A DNA stretch of 64,000 bases from Gloeothece verrucosa PCC 7822 (GTDB lineage Bacteria; Cyanobacteriota; Cyanobacteriia; Cyanobacteriales; Microcystaceae). The notes under the pieces were generated by a model. The model worked only from the letters and a program-made list of their open reading frames with translations. It ran no database searches and was not told where the DNA came from. Position numbers and translations under genes: made by a program. Shown here in pieces: positions 8,610 through 16,434 of the stretch. Within the stretch, counting starts at the first letter, position 1; each line of letters starts with the position of its first letter. The DNA lies in assembly GCF_000147335.1 (NCBI RefSeq), contig NC_014501.1, forward strand, positions 4,704,501-4,768,500, in the 5' to 3' direction.

Positions 8610-11600
8610 ATGGGTTTAACTAATGGGATAGAGTTTCAGGATTATTTACAAGCACTCTCCTCTACTCGCTTCGAGAATTGGTGGGGATATTTTATTCATA
8701 CCCATGCGGCAGAACAAGTCCCCATGAAACCGGTTCCCTCTGAGTCATACTTTGAATTTGACTTAATGGTAGAGTTGGTACAACCCCCACCAAAAGACCC
8801 TCGACAGCAACCCCAGAAAACAGAAACACACCCTGTCTTAGAAGGTATCCGAAAATATGCCCCAGATCATGTGTTATTGATAGGGCGATCCGGTTCAGGA
8901 AAAACAACCGCTTTACAACGATTATTAATAGAAGAAGCTAATAATGCTTTGACCTCTCCCCCTACCCCTCTCCTACAAGGCGAGGGGAGCAATACTTCTG
9001 ACTTATCAAGGGGGGCAAGGGGGGATCTCGATAATGTTAGATTGACCTCTCCCCCAAATCATCTCCTAAAAGGCGAGGGGAGCAATACTTCTGACTTATC
9101 AAGGGGGGCCGGGGGGGATCTCGATAATGTTAGATTGACCTCTCCCCCAACCCCTCTCCTAAAAGGCGAGGGGAGCAATACTTATACTCCACCCTTATCA
9201 AGGGGGGCCGGGGGGGATATGCCCAAAATCCCTGTTTTAATCGAGTTAAGGTTTTTTCAGAAGGAAGACCAAGTTATCGAGCGGCTAGGGGCATTTTTAC
9301 ACAAATACGATCCACATTTAGAAGCCGATGCACCCACTTTAAACACCCTTTTGCAACAGGGAAAATTTTTACTGTTATTTGACGGGTTAAATGAATTATC
9401 CTCGGATGAAGCGAGACAAACTGTTAGAAAGTTCCGTGAGGATAACCCTCATATTCCTATGATTTTCACGACACGGGATATAGAGTTAGGCGGCAATTTC
9501 GACATCAAAAAAACCCTAGAAATGCAACCCCTAAGCGAAAAGCAAATGCGGGACTATATTCAGCAGAAATTGCCGGAAACGGGGGAGGATTTATGGAGAC
9601 AGTTACAAAACCGTTTAAGAGAATTTGGAAAAACCCCGTTATTATTGTGGATGTTATGCGAGTTATTTAAAAAGACTGGGCAAATACCTCCTCATTTAGG
9701 GTTAGTCTTTCGTCTGTTTACCCAAGGATATGAACGGTTTAAAGAGGTTGAAACGAGAGCAAGTGAGCATGAGCGGCACTGGTGGCAAAAGTTGTTACAA
9801 TACCTTGCTTTTAGGATGATTGAGGGAGATAAGGCGACTGAGGTTAGGGTTGCTATTTCTAGAGGGGAAGCGGAAAGGGTTTTAATTAAGTTTCTTGAGG
9901 GTAAGGTTGCTCATGCTGATGATTTTGTTCTGGGTTGTTTAGAAAATTTATTGAAACATCATTTAGTTAATTTAGAAGGGGATAATATTACTTTTCTTCA
10001 CCAACTGATTCAAGAATATTATGCGGCGGAATATTTATACCAAAATTTAGATGATATTAGTGATGAGTGTTTGAAGTATTATTATCTTAATTATCTCAAA
10101 TGGACTGAACCTTTAGCCCTGATGATGGGGTTATTGCAGAAGGAAAAGCAAGCTGTTAGGGTGGTTAAGTTGGCACTCTTAGTTGATTTAAAGTTGGGAG
10201 CGAGGTTAGCGGGTGAGGTAATACCCAAGTTACAACAGCAAACCGTTAGTTTAGTGATGGGGTTACAAGTTCCGAAATTATATAAGATTTGGCTTTTGGA
10301 GGAAACTAAATCAAAATTAGTGATTGATGAGTTAATTAATGCTCTCAAAGATGAAGACGATGATGTTAGCTCCGCAGCCGCAAAAGCTTTGGGAAAAATT
10401 GGCAATCACACCGCTATCAAGCCTTTAATTAATGCTCTCAAAGATGAAAACTATTATGTTCGCCACGCCGCCGCAGAAGCCTTGGAAAATATCGGCAATC
10501 ACACCGCTATCGAACCTTTAATTAATGCTCTCAAAGATGAAAAATATTATGTTCGCCGCGCCGCCGCAGAAATCTTGGGAAAAATCGGTAATCACACCGC
10601 TATCGAGCCTTTAATTAATGCTCTCAAAGATGAAGACGATTTGGTTCGCTCCGCAGCCGCAGAAGCCTTGGTAGAAATCGGCAATCCGACCGCTATCGAG
10701 CCTTTAATTAATGCTCTCACAGATGAAGACGATTTGGTTCGCCACGCCGCCGCAGAAATCTTGGGAAAAATCGACAATCACACCGCTATCGAGCCTTTAA
10801 TTCATGCTCTCAAAGATGAAAACTATTATGTTCGCTACGCAGCCGCAGAAGCTTTGAGAAAAATCGGCAATCACACTGCTATCGAGCCTTTAATTCATGC
10901 TCTCAAAGATGAAAAATATTATGTTCGCTACGCAGCCGCAGAAGCTTTGGGAAATATCGGCAATCACACCGCTATCGAGCCTTTAATTCATGCTCTCAAA
11001 GATGAAGAGGTTGATGTTCGCCGCGTAGCAGCAGAAGCCTTGGGAAAAATCGGCAATCACACCGCTATCGAGCCTTTAATTCATGCTCTCAAAGATGAAG
11101 AGGTTGATGTTCGCCGCGTAGCAGCAGAAGCCTTGGGAAAAATCGGCAATCACACCGCTATCGAGCCTTTAATTCATGCTCTCAAAGATGAAAACTATTA
11201 TGTTCGCCGCGCAGCAGCAAAAATCTTGGAAAAAATCGGTAATCCGACCGCTATTGAGCCTTTAATTAATGCTCTCAAAGATGAAGACTATCATGTTCGC
11301 TACGCAGCAGCAAAAATCTTGAGAAAAATCGGTAATCCGACCGCTATTGAGCCTTTAATTAATGCTCTCAAAGATGAAGACGATTTTGTTCGCTACGCAG
11401 CAGCAGAAGCCTTGGGAAAAATCGGCAATCACACCGCTATCAAGCCATTAATTAATGCTCTCAAGGATAAATACTATTATGTTCGCCACGCCGCCGCAGA
11501 AGCCTTGGGAAAAATCGGCAATCACACCACTATCGAGCCTTTAATTAATGCTCTCAAAGATGAAGACTATTATGTTCGCTACGCAGCAGCAGAAGCTTTG

Positions 11601-12344
11601 GGAAAAATCGGCAATCACACCGCTATCGAGCCATTAATTAATGCTCTCAAAGATGAAAACTTTTTGGTTCGCTTTGTAGCAGCAGAAGCCTTGGGAGAAA
11701 TCGGCAATCACACCGCTATCGAGCCTTTAATTAATGGTCTTAAAGATGAAGAATATTATGTTCGCTACGAAGCCGCAGAAGCCTTGGGAGAAATCGGTAA
11801 TCCGACCGCTATTGAGCCTTTAATTAATGCTCTCAAAGATGAAGACGATTTTGTTCGCCGCGCCGCCGCCAAAGCTTTGGGAGAAATCGGCAATCAGACC
11901 GCTATTGAGCCTTTAATTAATGCTCTCAAAGATGAAGAATATTATGTTCGCTACGAAGCCGCAGAAGCCTTGGGAGAAATCGGCAATGACACCGCTATTG
12001 AGCCTTTAATTAATGCTCTCAAAGATGAAGAATATTATGTTCGCCTCGCCGCCGCAGAAGCCTTGGGAAAAATCGGCAATCACACCGCTATTCCCCACTT
12101 AATTAATATTTTAAATAACGAAACCTTTGCTATGACTAATTACCAAGATATATTTAGCCATGCACTTGAAACCTTACTAACCCTTCAAGAAACCCTCAAA
12201 TACTACAACCCAGAAATAGCCCAAGCGCCGCCACCAAAACCCCACAAAACACAAACAGACTCAATATATAACATCAATGCTAATTCAGTTCAGATTGTAG
12301 GAACAACAGAAGGCGGAGATGCCGTTATCCATAAAACTATATAA
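8610..12344 (+). CDS. NACHT-type STAND NTPase with about 19 HEAT repeats
   Basis: 1244 residues. An N-terminal region (1-85) without a recognised domain is followed by a NACHT-like NTPase: Walker A GRSGSGKTT (92-100), Walker B LLLFDGLNE with its Asp at 258, FTTRD, TPLLLWML and the helical segment FLHQLIQEYYAAEYL. From residue 571 come about 19 nearly identical 31-residue HEAT repeats (consensus AIEPLINALKDE.YYVR.AA), and the chain ends in VQIVGTTEGGDAVIHK. STAND proteins act as ligand-triggered switches in stress or phage response; that role here is inference. A repeat-derived insertion (residues 114-202) sits between Walker A and the next strand (PVLIELRF). No effector domain is seen. ATG start with a weak ribosome site. 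Confidence 0.85.
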   Translation: MGLTNGIEFQDYLQALSSTRFENWWGYFIHTHAAEQVPMKPVPSESYFEFDLMVELVQPPPKDPRQQPQKTETHPVLEGIRKYAPDHVLLIGRSGSGKTTALQRLLIEEANNALTSPPTPLLQGEGSNTSDLSRGARGDLDNVRLTSPPNHLLKGEGSNTSDLSRGAGGDLDNVRLTSPPTPLLKGEGSNTYTPPLSRGAGGDMPKIPVLIELRFFQKEDQVIERLGAFLHKYDPHLEADAPTLNTLLQQGKFLLLFDGLNELSSDEARQTVRKFREDNPHIPMIFTTRDIELGGNFDIKKTLEMQPLSEKQMRDYIQQKLPETGEDLWRQLQNRLREFGKTPLLLWMLCELFKKTGQIPPHLGLVFRLFTQGYERFKEVETRASEHERHWWQKLLQYLAFRMIEGDKATEVRVAISRGEAERVLIKFLEGKVAHADDFVLGCLENLLKHHLVNLEGDNITFLHQLIQEYYAAEYLYQNLDDISDECLKYYYLNYLKWTEPLALMMGLLQKEKQAVRVVKLALLVDLKLGARLAGEVIPKLQQQTVSLVMGLQVPKLYKIWLLEETKSKLVIDELINALKDEDDDVSSAAAKALGKIGNHTAIKPLINALKDENYYVRHAAAEALENIGNHTAIEPLINALKDEKYYVRRAAAEILGKIGNHTAIEPLINALKDEDDLVRSAAAEALVEIGNPTAIEPLINALTDEDDLVRHAAAEILGKIDNHTAIEPLIHALKDENYYVRYAAAEALRKIGNHTAIEPLIHALKDEKYYVRYAAAEALGNIGNHTAIEPLIHALKDEEVDVRRVAAEALGKIGNHTAIEPLIHALKDEEVDVRRVAAEALGKIGNHTAIEPLIHALKDENYYVRRAAAKILEKIGNPTAIEPLINALKDEDYHVRYAAAKILRKIGNPTAIEPLINALKDEDDFVRYAAAEALGKIGNHTAIKPLINALKDKYYYVRHAAAEALGKIGNHTTIEPLINALKDEDYYVRYAAAEALGKIGNHTAIEPLINALKDENFLVRFVAAEALGEIGNHTAIEPLINGLKDEEYYVRYEAAEALGEIGNPTAIEPLINALKDEDDFVRRAAAKALGEIGNQTAIEPLINALKDEEYYVRYEAAEALGEIGNDTAIEPLINALKDEEYYVRLAAAEALGKIGNHTAIPHLINILNNETFAMTNYQDIFSHALETLLTLQETLKYYNPEIAQAPPPKPHKTQTDSIYNINANSVQIVGTTEGGDAVIHKTI
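8949..9217 (+). repeat. In-frame triple repeat inserted in the NACHT domain
   Basis: Three 93-bp units (8949-9041, 9042-9134, 9135-9217) encode LTSPPTPLLKGEGSNT followed by LSRGAGGD and a short linker. The DNA holds a palindrome of the CCCCTCTCCT...AGGCGAGGGG type, related to the intergenic hairpin at 13786-13810. The peptide is Pro/Gly-rich and unlike the domain around it, so a mobile or expandable palindromic repeat has been absorbed into the coding sequence without breaking the frame. Confidence 0.85.
10320..12086 (+). repeat. 93-bp coding tandem repeat, 19 copies (HEAT repeats)
   Basis: Nineteen consecutive 31-codon units. The backbone (IGNHT, AIEPLINALKDE, AAAEALG) is nearly invariant, while three to five residues after DE and around VR vary (DY, YY, VD, FL, DD; Y/R/H/S after VR). 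Units 8 and 9 are almost identical. The DNA similarity points to recent unequal crossing-over. A degenerate twentieth unit follows. Confidence 0.92.
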
Positions 12345-12395
12345 ACTAAAACTAATACCGAGGGGAGAGGTCATAATTAAACAGGAGGATAATTG

Positions 12396-12896
12396 ATGAT
12401 TGCCCAAACCCAATACACTCAGATGGCGGTTGATACTCTCTGTGAAGGATTAAATGATCCTATCCCTCAAATTCGCGCTAAATCTGCCGAATCTTTAGGT
12501 AAAATAGGCAGCGATCGCGCTGTTGGTTCATTAGTGAGTCATCTATACGACAGTGACATAACCGTCCGTCTTAATATTATCCAAGCCTTGGGAGAAATAG
12601 CCAGTCACAACGCTATACCTGATCTCGTTAATTACCTAAATGATCCAGATTCTACTATTCGCAGCGCCACAGCAGAAACCCTCGGAAAAATTGGCAGTGA
12701 ACAAGCCATATCCTACCTCTGTCAATCTCTCAATGATACAGACTCATCGGTTCGCGCTACCGCCGTTAAAGCATTAGGACAAATTGGTTCACAAGAGGCT
12801 ATTCCCGCTTTAATACAAGCCTTCCATGATACTGATGATACCGTAAGACTCAATGCGGCTGATGCCATCGGAAAAATAGGTTCACGTTATTCTTAG
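12396..12896 (+). CDS. HEAT-repeat protein (PBS lyase-like repeats)
   Basis: 166 residues, almost entirely five HEAT repeats of about 31 residues (for example SLVSHLYDSDITVR, IRSATAETLGKIGS). The ATG at 12396 is preceded by AGGAGGA at good spacing; the TTG one codon earlier is not needed. It starts 51 bp after the NACHT-HEAT gene on the same strand and is probably co-transcribed. Its repeats are diverged from one another, unlike those of the upstream gene. The N-terminus resembles that of the protein starting at 13119 (both contain IRAK.AE.LGKI), and it ends abruptly just before a tnpB remnant, so it may have lost a C-terminal part. Probably a binding scaffold; partner unknown. Confidence 0.75.
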   Translation: MIAQTQYTQMAVDTLCEGLNDPIPQIRAKSAESLGKIGSDRAVGSLVSHLYDSDITVRLNIIQALGEIASHNAIPDLVNYLNDPDSTIRSATAETLGKIGSEQAISYLCQSLNDTDSSVRATAVKALGQIGSQEAIPALIQAFHDTDDTVRLNAADAIGKIGSRYS

Positions 12897-12935
12897 TTTG
12901 ACTTCTCCGCGCCGTGCAGACAACGCGAATTCTTC

Positions 12936-13085
12936 TTAAGAGATTTTAATCCTTAAAGGGTTAGCCAAAAACCCGCTAGACACTCGCTCAAAATCGAGTC
13001 TGTGTTTACTTTTAACCAAAATGTTAGCACTGCCATTTATGTCTGCTGAAACGATATGTTTATCCTTAAATGTAAAGCCGCTCTC
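12936..13085 (-). pseudogene. tnpB-type transposase C-terminal remnant
   Basis: Read on the minus strand, 49 codons follow an in-frame stop and end in TAA. They encode FKDKHIVSADINGSANIL and then a basic tail ending NPLRIKIS. The SADINGSANIL segment resembles the end of the RuvC-like domain of IS200/IS605-type TnpB (ADxNGAxNI). Nothing upstream continues it, so this is the 3' scrap of an insertion sequence. It lies between two HEAT-repeat genes and may have split or truncated one of them. Confidence 0.6.
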
Positions 13086-13118
13086 TTATGGGCGGGGTTT
13101 CAAACCCAGGAATTTTCG

Positions 13119-13697
13119 ATGACCGACTGGCGGGAATATGAACAAATCATTATTGATGATTTTTGCCAAGCCTTACAAGCAGATCCTAACCCGAAAATTC
13201 GTGCTAAAGTGGCTGAAATTTTAGGTAAGATAGCAATAGGTAATGAAAAAGCCTTTTTAGCGCTGCGTCAAGCTTTTCTAAAAGATAAAAATAGACAAGT
13301 AAGAATTAGTGCGGCTGAAGCCATTACCCAAATTATCCCCCAATCTAACTTAAAATCAATTATGTCAGAACCTTCTAAATATAATATTTCTAATCCTCAA
13401 AATGTTCAAATAGTAGAAACCACTGCGGGGGGTGATGCGGTAATTCATAAATACGCCCAACAACAAAATTTAACCGAAGCCGCCCAACAAATTCAAGACT
13501 TAATTGAATATATTCAAAAAACTAATCCAACCACCACAGAAGAAGAAGCCGTTAAACAAATTATTAAACAAAATCCGACTCTAAAAACAAGATTAGTTAA
13601 TGCTTTAAAACAAGGCGGTACAGAAGCGTTAAAAGTATTTTTTCCCTTGGTAAGTATTCCTTTAGAAACCATTCGAGGATTTATCGAAGCTGATTAA
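13119..13697 (+). CDS. HEAT-repeat protein with a cyanobacterial C-terminal tail domain
   Basis: 192 residues. I start it at the ATG at 13119, preceded by AGGAA at 13108-13112; the frame is open back to 13056, but that part overlaps the tnpB remnant. Residues 1-80 are about two HEAT repeats. The middle contains NVQIVETTAGGDAVIHKYAQ, the same motif that ends the 1244-residue NACHT protein. The C-terminal 75 residues (LTEAAQQIQDLIEYI; NPTLKTRLVNALKQGGTEAL; PLETIRGFIEA) resemble a tail I recall on many cyanobacterial repeat proteins. Function unknown; inferred partner of the NACHT protein. Confidence 0.7.
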   Translation: MTDWREYEQIIIDDFCQALQADPNPKIRAKVAEILGKIAIGNEKAFLALRQAFLKDKNRQVRISAAEAITQIIPQSNLKSIMSEPSKYNISNPQNVQIVETTAGGDAVIHKYAQQQNLTEAAQQIQDLIEYIQKTNPTTTEEEAVKQIIKQNPTLKTRLVNALKQGGTEALKVFFPLVSIPLETIRGFIEAD

Positions 13698-13711
13698 GCA
13701 TTTCTTACCCC

Positions 13712-13739
13712 GTAGAGACGTTGCATACAACCTCTCTAC
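13712..13739. repeat. Palindromic repeat, GTAGAGACGTTG family, copy 1
   Basis: GTAGAGACGTTG pairs with CAACCTCTCTAC (11 of 12) 15 bp after the HEAT gene stop. Related copies occur at 15115, 23237 and 31421, all in intergenic DNA soon after a gene. Confidence 0.7.
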
Positions 13740-13785
13740 AATGAACGGTTACTCAGCTACATTGGGGATGAGAGGGGGGTTTATT

Positions 13786-13810
13786 CCCCCTTACCTTGTA
13801 GGGAAGGGGG
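13786..13810. repeat. Palindromic repeat, CCCCCTT..AAGGGGG family
   Basis: CCCCCTTACCT and AGGGAAGGGGG form an 11-bp stem with one mismatch around TGT. It belongs to the same C-rich/G-rich class as the element inserted in frame in the NACHT gene (8949-9217). Confidence 0.65.
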
Positions 13811-13918
13811 TTAGGGGGTTAGGTTTTTAATTACTCAATCGAATACAGATGAAATTTAGTGGTAAATTTTGTTAAAAGAAAATTATAAAGCTAATATAGC
13901 CGCACCCGAACTAACTGT

Positions 13919-14497
13919 ATGTCACTCTCAACCCTTACCACAAATCACTGCTTAAAAGAATGGGAAGTCGCCGTTAACGCCTTAGAAGCCGGCAAAACCA
14001 TTTTATTATTACGAAAAGGCGGCATAAAAGAAACACAAGGCAAATTTGAAGTCAAAGAACCACAAATCTTACTCTATCCTACCTACGAACATCAAAAACC
14101 CGATTTACTTAAACCCGAATATGCAGCACAAGTGACTGCTGTTGAATCTGGATGGCATCCAGACACCGTAAGAATCGGCAGTTGGGCAGAAATTACTGAT
14201 ATTTTCGCCATTACTGAGGAAATCATCCTTAAAAAATTGTACCTTTACCACATTTGGAATGAAAAATTTATTACAGAAAGATTAAAATTTAAACCGCGTC
14301 AGCCGCTCTATGTTCTCTTACTAAGAGTGTATCTATTACCCTATCCTGTAATGATTTCCTATCGTTCAGAATACGGCGGCTGTAAATCTTGGATTGATTT
14401 AAACGAATCCATAGACTTAGGAGACATTCAACCGGTACTCGATGACACTCAGTACAATCAACACCGAAGCACAATTGGACAAATTGTCAACAATTAA
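13919..14497 (+). CDS. DUF1802 family protein
   Basis: 192 residues, soluble. The N-terminal half (LKEWEVAVNALEAGKTILLL, RKGGI, ILLYPTYEHQKPDLLKP) is typical of the DUF1802 family found in cyanobacteria and some other bacteria. No catalytic motif is established for the family and I propose none. The ATG follows an AT-rich region without a strong ribosome site. It is followed 94 bp later by a host-attachment family gene on the same strand, but the gap is large enough for a separate promoter. Confidence 0.8.
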   Translation: MSLSTLTTNHCLKEWEVAVNALEAGKTILLLRKGGIKETQGKFEVKEPQILLYPTYEHQKPDLLKPEYAAQVTAVESGWHPDTVRIGSWAEITDIFAITEEIILKKLYLYHIWNEKFITERLKFKPRQPLYVLLLRVYLLPYPVMISYRSEYGGCKSWIDLNESIDLGDIQPVLDDTQYNQHRSTIGQIVNN

Positions 14498-14591
14498 GTG
14501 AATTTAAGGAACTATTAAGCTTTATTCCAAAGTGTTTTAGAATACATACTTCGGTTGATAAGATGGGGTTAGAATTCGCCATAAAGCCTAT

Positions 14592-15086
14592 ATGAATCAA
14601 TCCGTAGTAGCTGTATTAGATGGAACTCGTGCCCGCTTCTTTACCCTAGAACCAGCAGAGTCACCTGAATATCAATCCGGACCCAACCTCATCGAAAGAG
14701 ATTGTCTTACTAACACAGTTAAAGAAACACAAGGCAAAGATCTCTGGGCCAATACCAAAACCGGACGAAATCGAGGTGCAGGCAGTCAAGCTCATGGCTA
14801 TGATGATCATCGTCAGAATCATATTAACGAATTTGAACGCAGTTTTGCTAAAGAAATTGTCAATAAACTTATCGGTTTAAGTGATGAGTACCATCCTCAA
14901 CAAGTGGTTTTAGTCGCTGAACCCAAATTTTTAGGTCTTGTGCGCGAGGCCATCACTCCCCAACTCCCTAAATCTCTCAAATTACAAGAGTTGGCTAAAG
15001 ATTTATGTAAAATGAAAGCCTTAGAACTTCATGAGTATTTAGCAGATAAACAATTGTTACCTCGTCGCAAAGTTGCCGCTAGATAA
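14592..15086 (+). CDS. Host attachment family protein (baeRF-like)
   Basis: 164 residues. Seen: VVAVLDGTRARFFTL at the start, a polar middle with HGYDDHRQNHINEFERSFAK, and QVVLVAEPKFLGLVREAI before a closing helix (LKLQELAKDLCKM). This is the pattern of the 'protein required for attachment to host cells' family, related to the release-factor eRF1-like fold. The name comes from an Agrobacterium homologue; in a cyanobacterium a stress- or ribosome-linked role is as likely. Cytoplasmic, no signal peptide. Its 3' end is followed by a palindromic repeat. Confidence 0.8.
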   Translation: MNQSVVAVLDGTRARFFTLEPAESPEYQSGPNLIERDCLTNTVKETQGKDLWANTKTGRNRGAGSQAHGYDDHRQNHINEFERSFAKEIVNKLIGLSDEYHPQQVVLVAEPKFLGLVREAITPQLPKSLKLQELAKDLCKMKALELHEYLADKQLLPRRKVAAR

Positions 15087-15114
15087 ACATTAAAACTTTA
15101 ACTATTTTTGCCCC

Positions 15115-15147
15115 GTAGAGACGTTTTGTTTTAGGCAACGTCTCTAT
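15115..15147. repeat. Palindromic repeat, GTAGAGACGTTG family, copy 2
   Basis: GTAGAGACGTT (15115-15125) pairs with AACGTCTCTAT (15137-15147), ten of eleven positions, 28 bp after the stop of the host-attachment gene. Confidence 0.7.
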
Positions 15148-15188
15148 AGTGCTATGGAGTTATTTTTACCTAAACATCCCTATTGAAC

Positions 15189-15365
15189 CAGGGCTATTTC
15201 ATTCTCTCAAATTCCCTAACCCTGAAGGGTTGGGCTACACGGAACTTTGCCCGCCTGCGCGGGCTATCCGACGAATTATGAGCCTTTTAGCCTGCGTAGG
15301 CAGGCTTGGTTCGTATAGCTCCAGGCTTCAGCCTGTGAGCGTTTCAAAAGAATGAAATAGCCCTG
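15189..15365. mobile_element. 177-bp MITE-like element with 9-bp target duplication
   Basis: Terminal inverted repeats CAGGGCTATTTCATTCT and AGAATGAAATAGCCCTG bound the element, and the direct repeat CTATTGAAC flanks it (15180-15188 and 15366-15374). The core carries further inverted repeats built from GCCTGC/GCAGGC blocks and a GTTCGTATAGCT segment, shared with the element at 52517-52646. The right-hand duplicate contains the stop codon of the VWA gene. No coding capacity; mobilised in trans if at all. Confidence 0.8.
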
Positions 15366-16088
15366 CTATTGAACTAATCGCCGCACCTTCCCTAACGCCA
15401 TATAAGACCCTCCTGTTCCTTCTTTAACTGCATCAGAGACTAAACTTTCTATTTCTATCTCGAATACTTGCGCGGCATCTTGCGGAGATTGAATAAAATA
15501 AAAGTTGCCTTTGCCGCCATTGGCCATATTAATTAACAAATCTTCATTAAAATAAGTTCCAAAGCCTAACGTCGTGGTAATAATGCCTTGTTCGGCTTTT
15601 TCGGTGGCGGTTTTGGTCAAAATTTTCGGATCACTGTTGCCCACATTGGCTAATCCATCCGTTAATAATAATACTCGATTGAGTCGTTCGGCGGATAAGT
15701 TGGCTTTGACATGATCGCATCCCGTTAACCAACCGCCGCTTAAGTTAGTACATCCTCTGGCATTAATACGATTAATCTGATTTTTAATAGCGGCTTGATC
15801 TTTAACCGGTTGAGGGGCAACAATCGTCTCTACAAAGTCATCATAAACGACGACAGAAAGAATGTCCTCTGGAGTCAAATACTCCACTAATTTTTGTGCC
15901 GCCATTTTGGCATACTTTAAAGCTGAACCCGCCATAGAACCAGAACGATCTAAAATAAGACTTAAATTGAGAGGACGACGGGAACTGTCTTTACTACTCG
16001 CAGAACTGATAAAACTGATGAGTAGATCTACTGTAGCCGCACTATTGACAGCGATCAAAGATTGACTAAGGCTGTAATTGACTTGCAT
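15366..16088 (-). CDS. VWA-domain protein, possibly C-terminally shortened
   Basis: 240 residues. The von Willebrand A fold has a complete metal-ion-dependent adhesion site: DRSGS (D47, S49, S51), the Thr of GCTNLSGG and the Asp of LLTDG. Residues 1-40 form a leading strand region. No signal peptide, so cytoplasmic. Cyanobacterial relatives that I recall continue well beyond this length after the segment NFYFIQSPQDAAQVFEIE; here the chain turns into DAVKEGTGGSYMALGKVRRL and stops, which may reflect an internal deletion. The stop codon lies in the target duplication of the adjacent MITE. Role unknown, perhaps protein-complex assembly. Confidence 0.8.
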   Translation of the reverse strand: MQVNYSLSQSLIAVNSAATVDLLISFISSASSKDSSRRPLNLSLILDRSGSMAGSALKYAKMAAQKLVEYLTPEDILSVVVYDDFVETIVAPQPVKDQAAIKNQINRINARGCTNLSGGWLTGCDHVKANLSAERLNRVLLLTDGLANVGNSDPKILTKTATEKAEQGIITTTLGFGTYFNEDLLINMANGGKGNFYFIQSPQDAAQVFEIEIESLVSDAVKEGTGGSYMALGKVRRLVQ

Positions 16089-16434
16089 AAAAATAATTTT
16101 TTAAGGGTTGTTGTAGATAAGTCAACAGAGACTTATTTTTAGGATACCCAAATTGAAGCAAGTAGCCAGACATCAATAAAGTTCACAGTGAAGAAACAAG
16201 AGAAGGAGGATGAAATCAGGGCTTAAAATTTGTTTACAATAATCAAACAGCCCTAGTCAAATCTCAGGCGGCAAAAAAGTATTCAACTTTACAATTATTC
16301 AAAACAAGCACAAAGAGCCACATCAAACCCTATCCTAAATCAAAAGATAGGAAAAAAGATTACCTACAAAGGTAGATGTTTAAAAACAGAGCTTTTCTTT
16401 ACAATACGCCAAGATAATCATTTATAGTTAAGAT
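16089..16434. other. 346-bp intergenic region with a MITE end relic
   Basis: At 16160-16194 the sequence AAGTAGCCAGACATCAATAA followed by AGTTCACAGTG matches one end of the MITE family at 4057 and 33146 (about 26 of 32 positions against the latter). The opposite terminus is missing, so this is a decayed half. The rest holds no gene that I can support; it must include the promoter of the amylase gene. Confidence 0.5.

Noticed and set aside
13056..13118. Upstream extension of the 13119 HEAT gene
   Set aside because: The segment overlaps the tnpB remnant and has no ribosome site, while the ATG at 13119 does.
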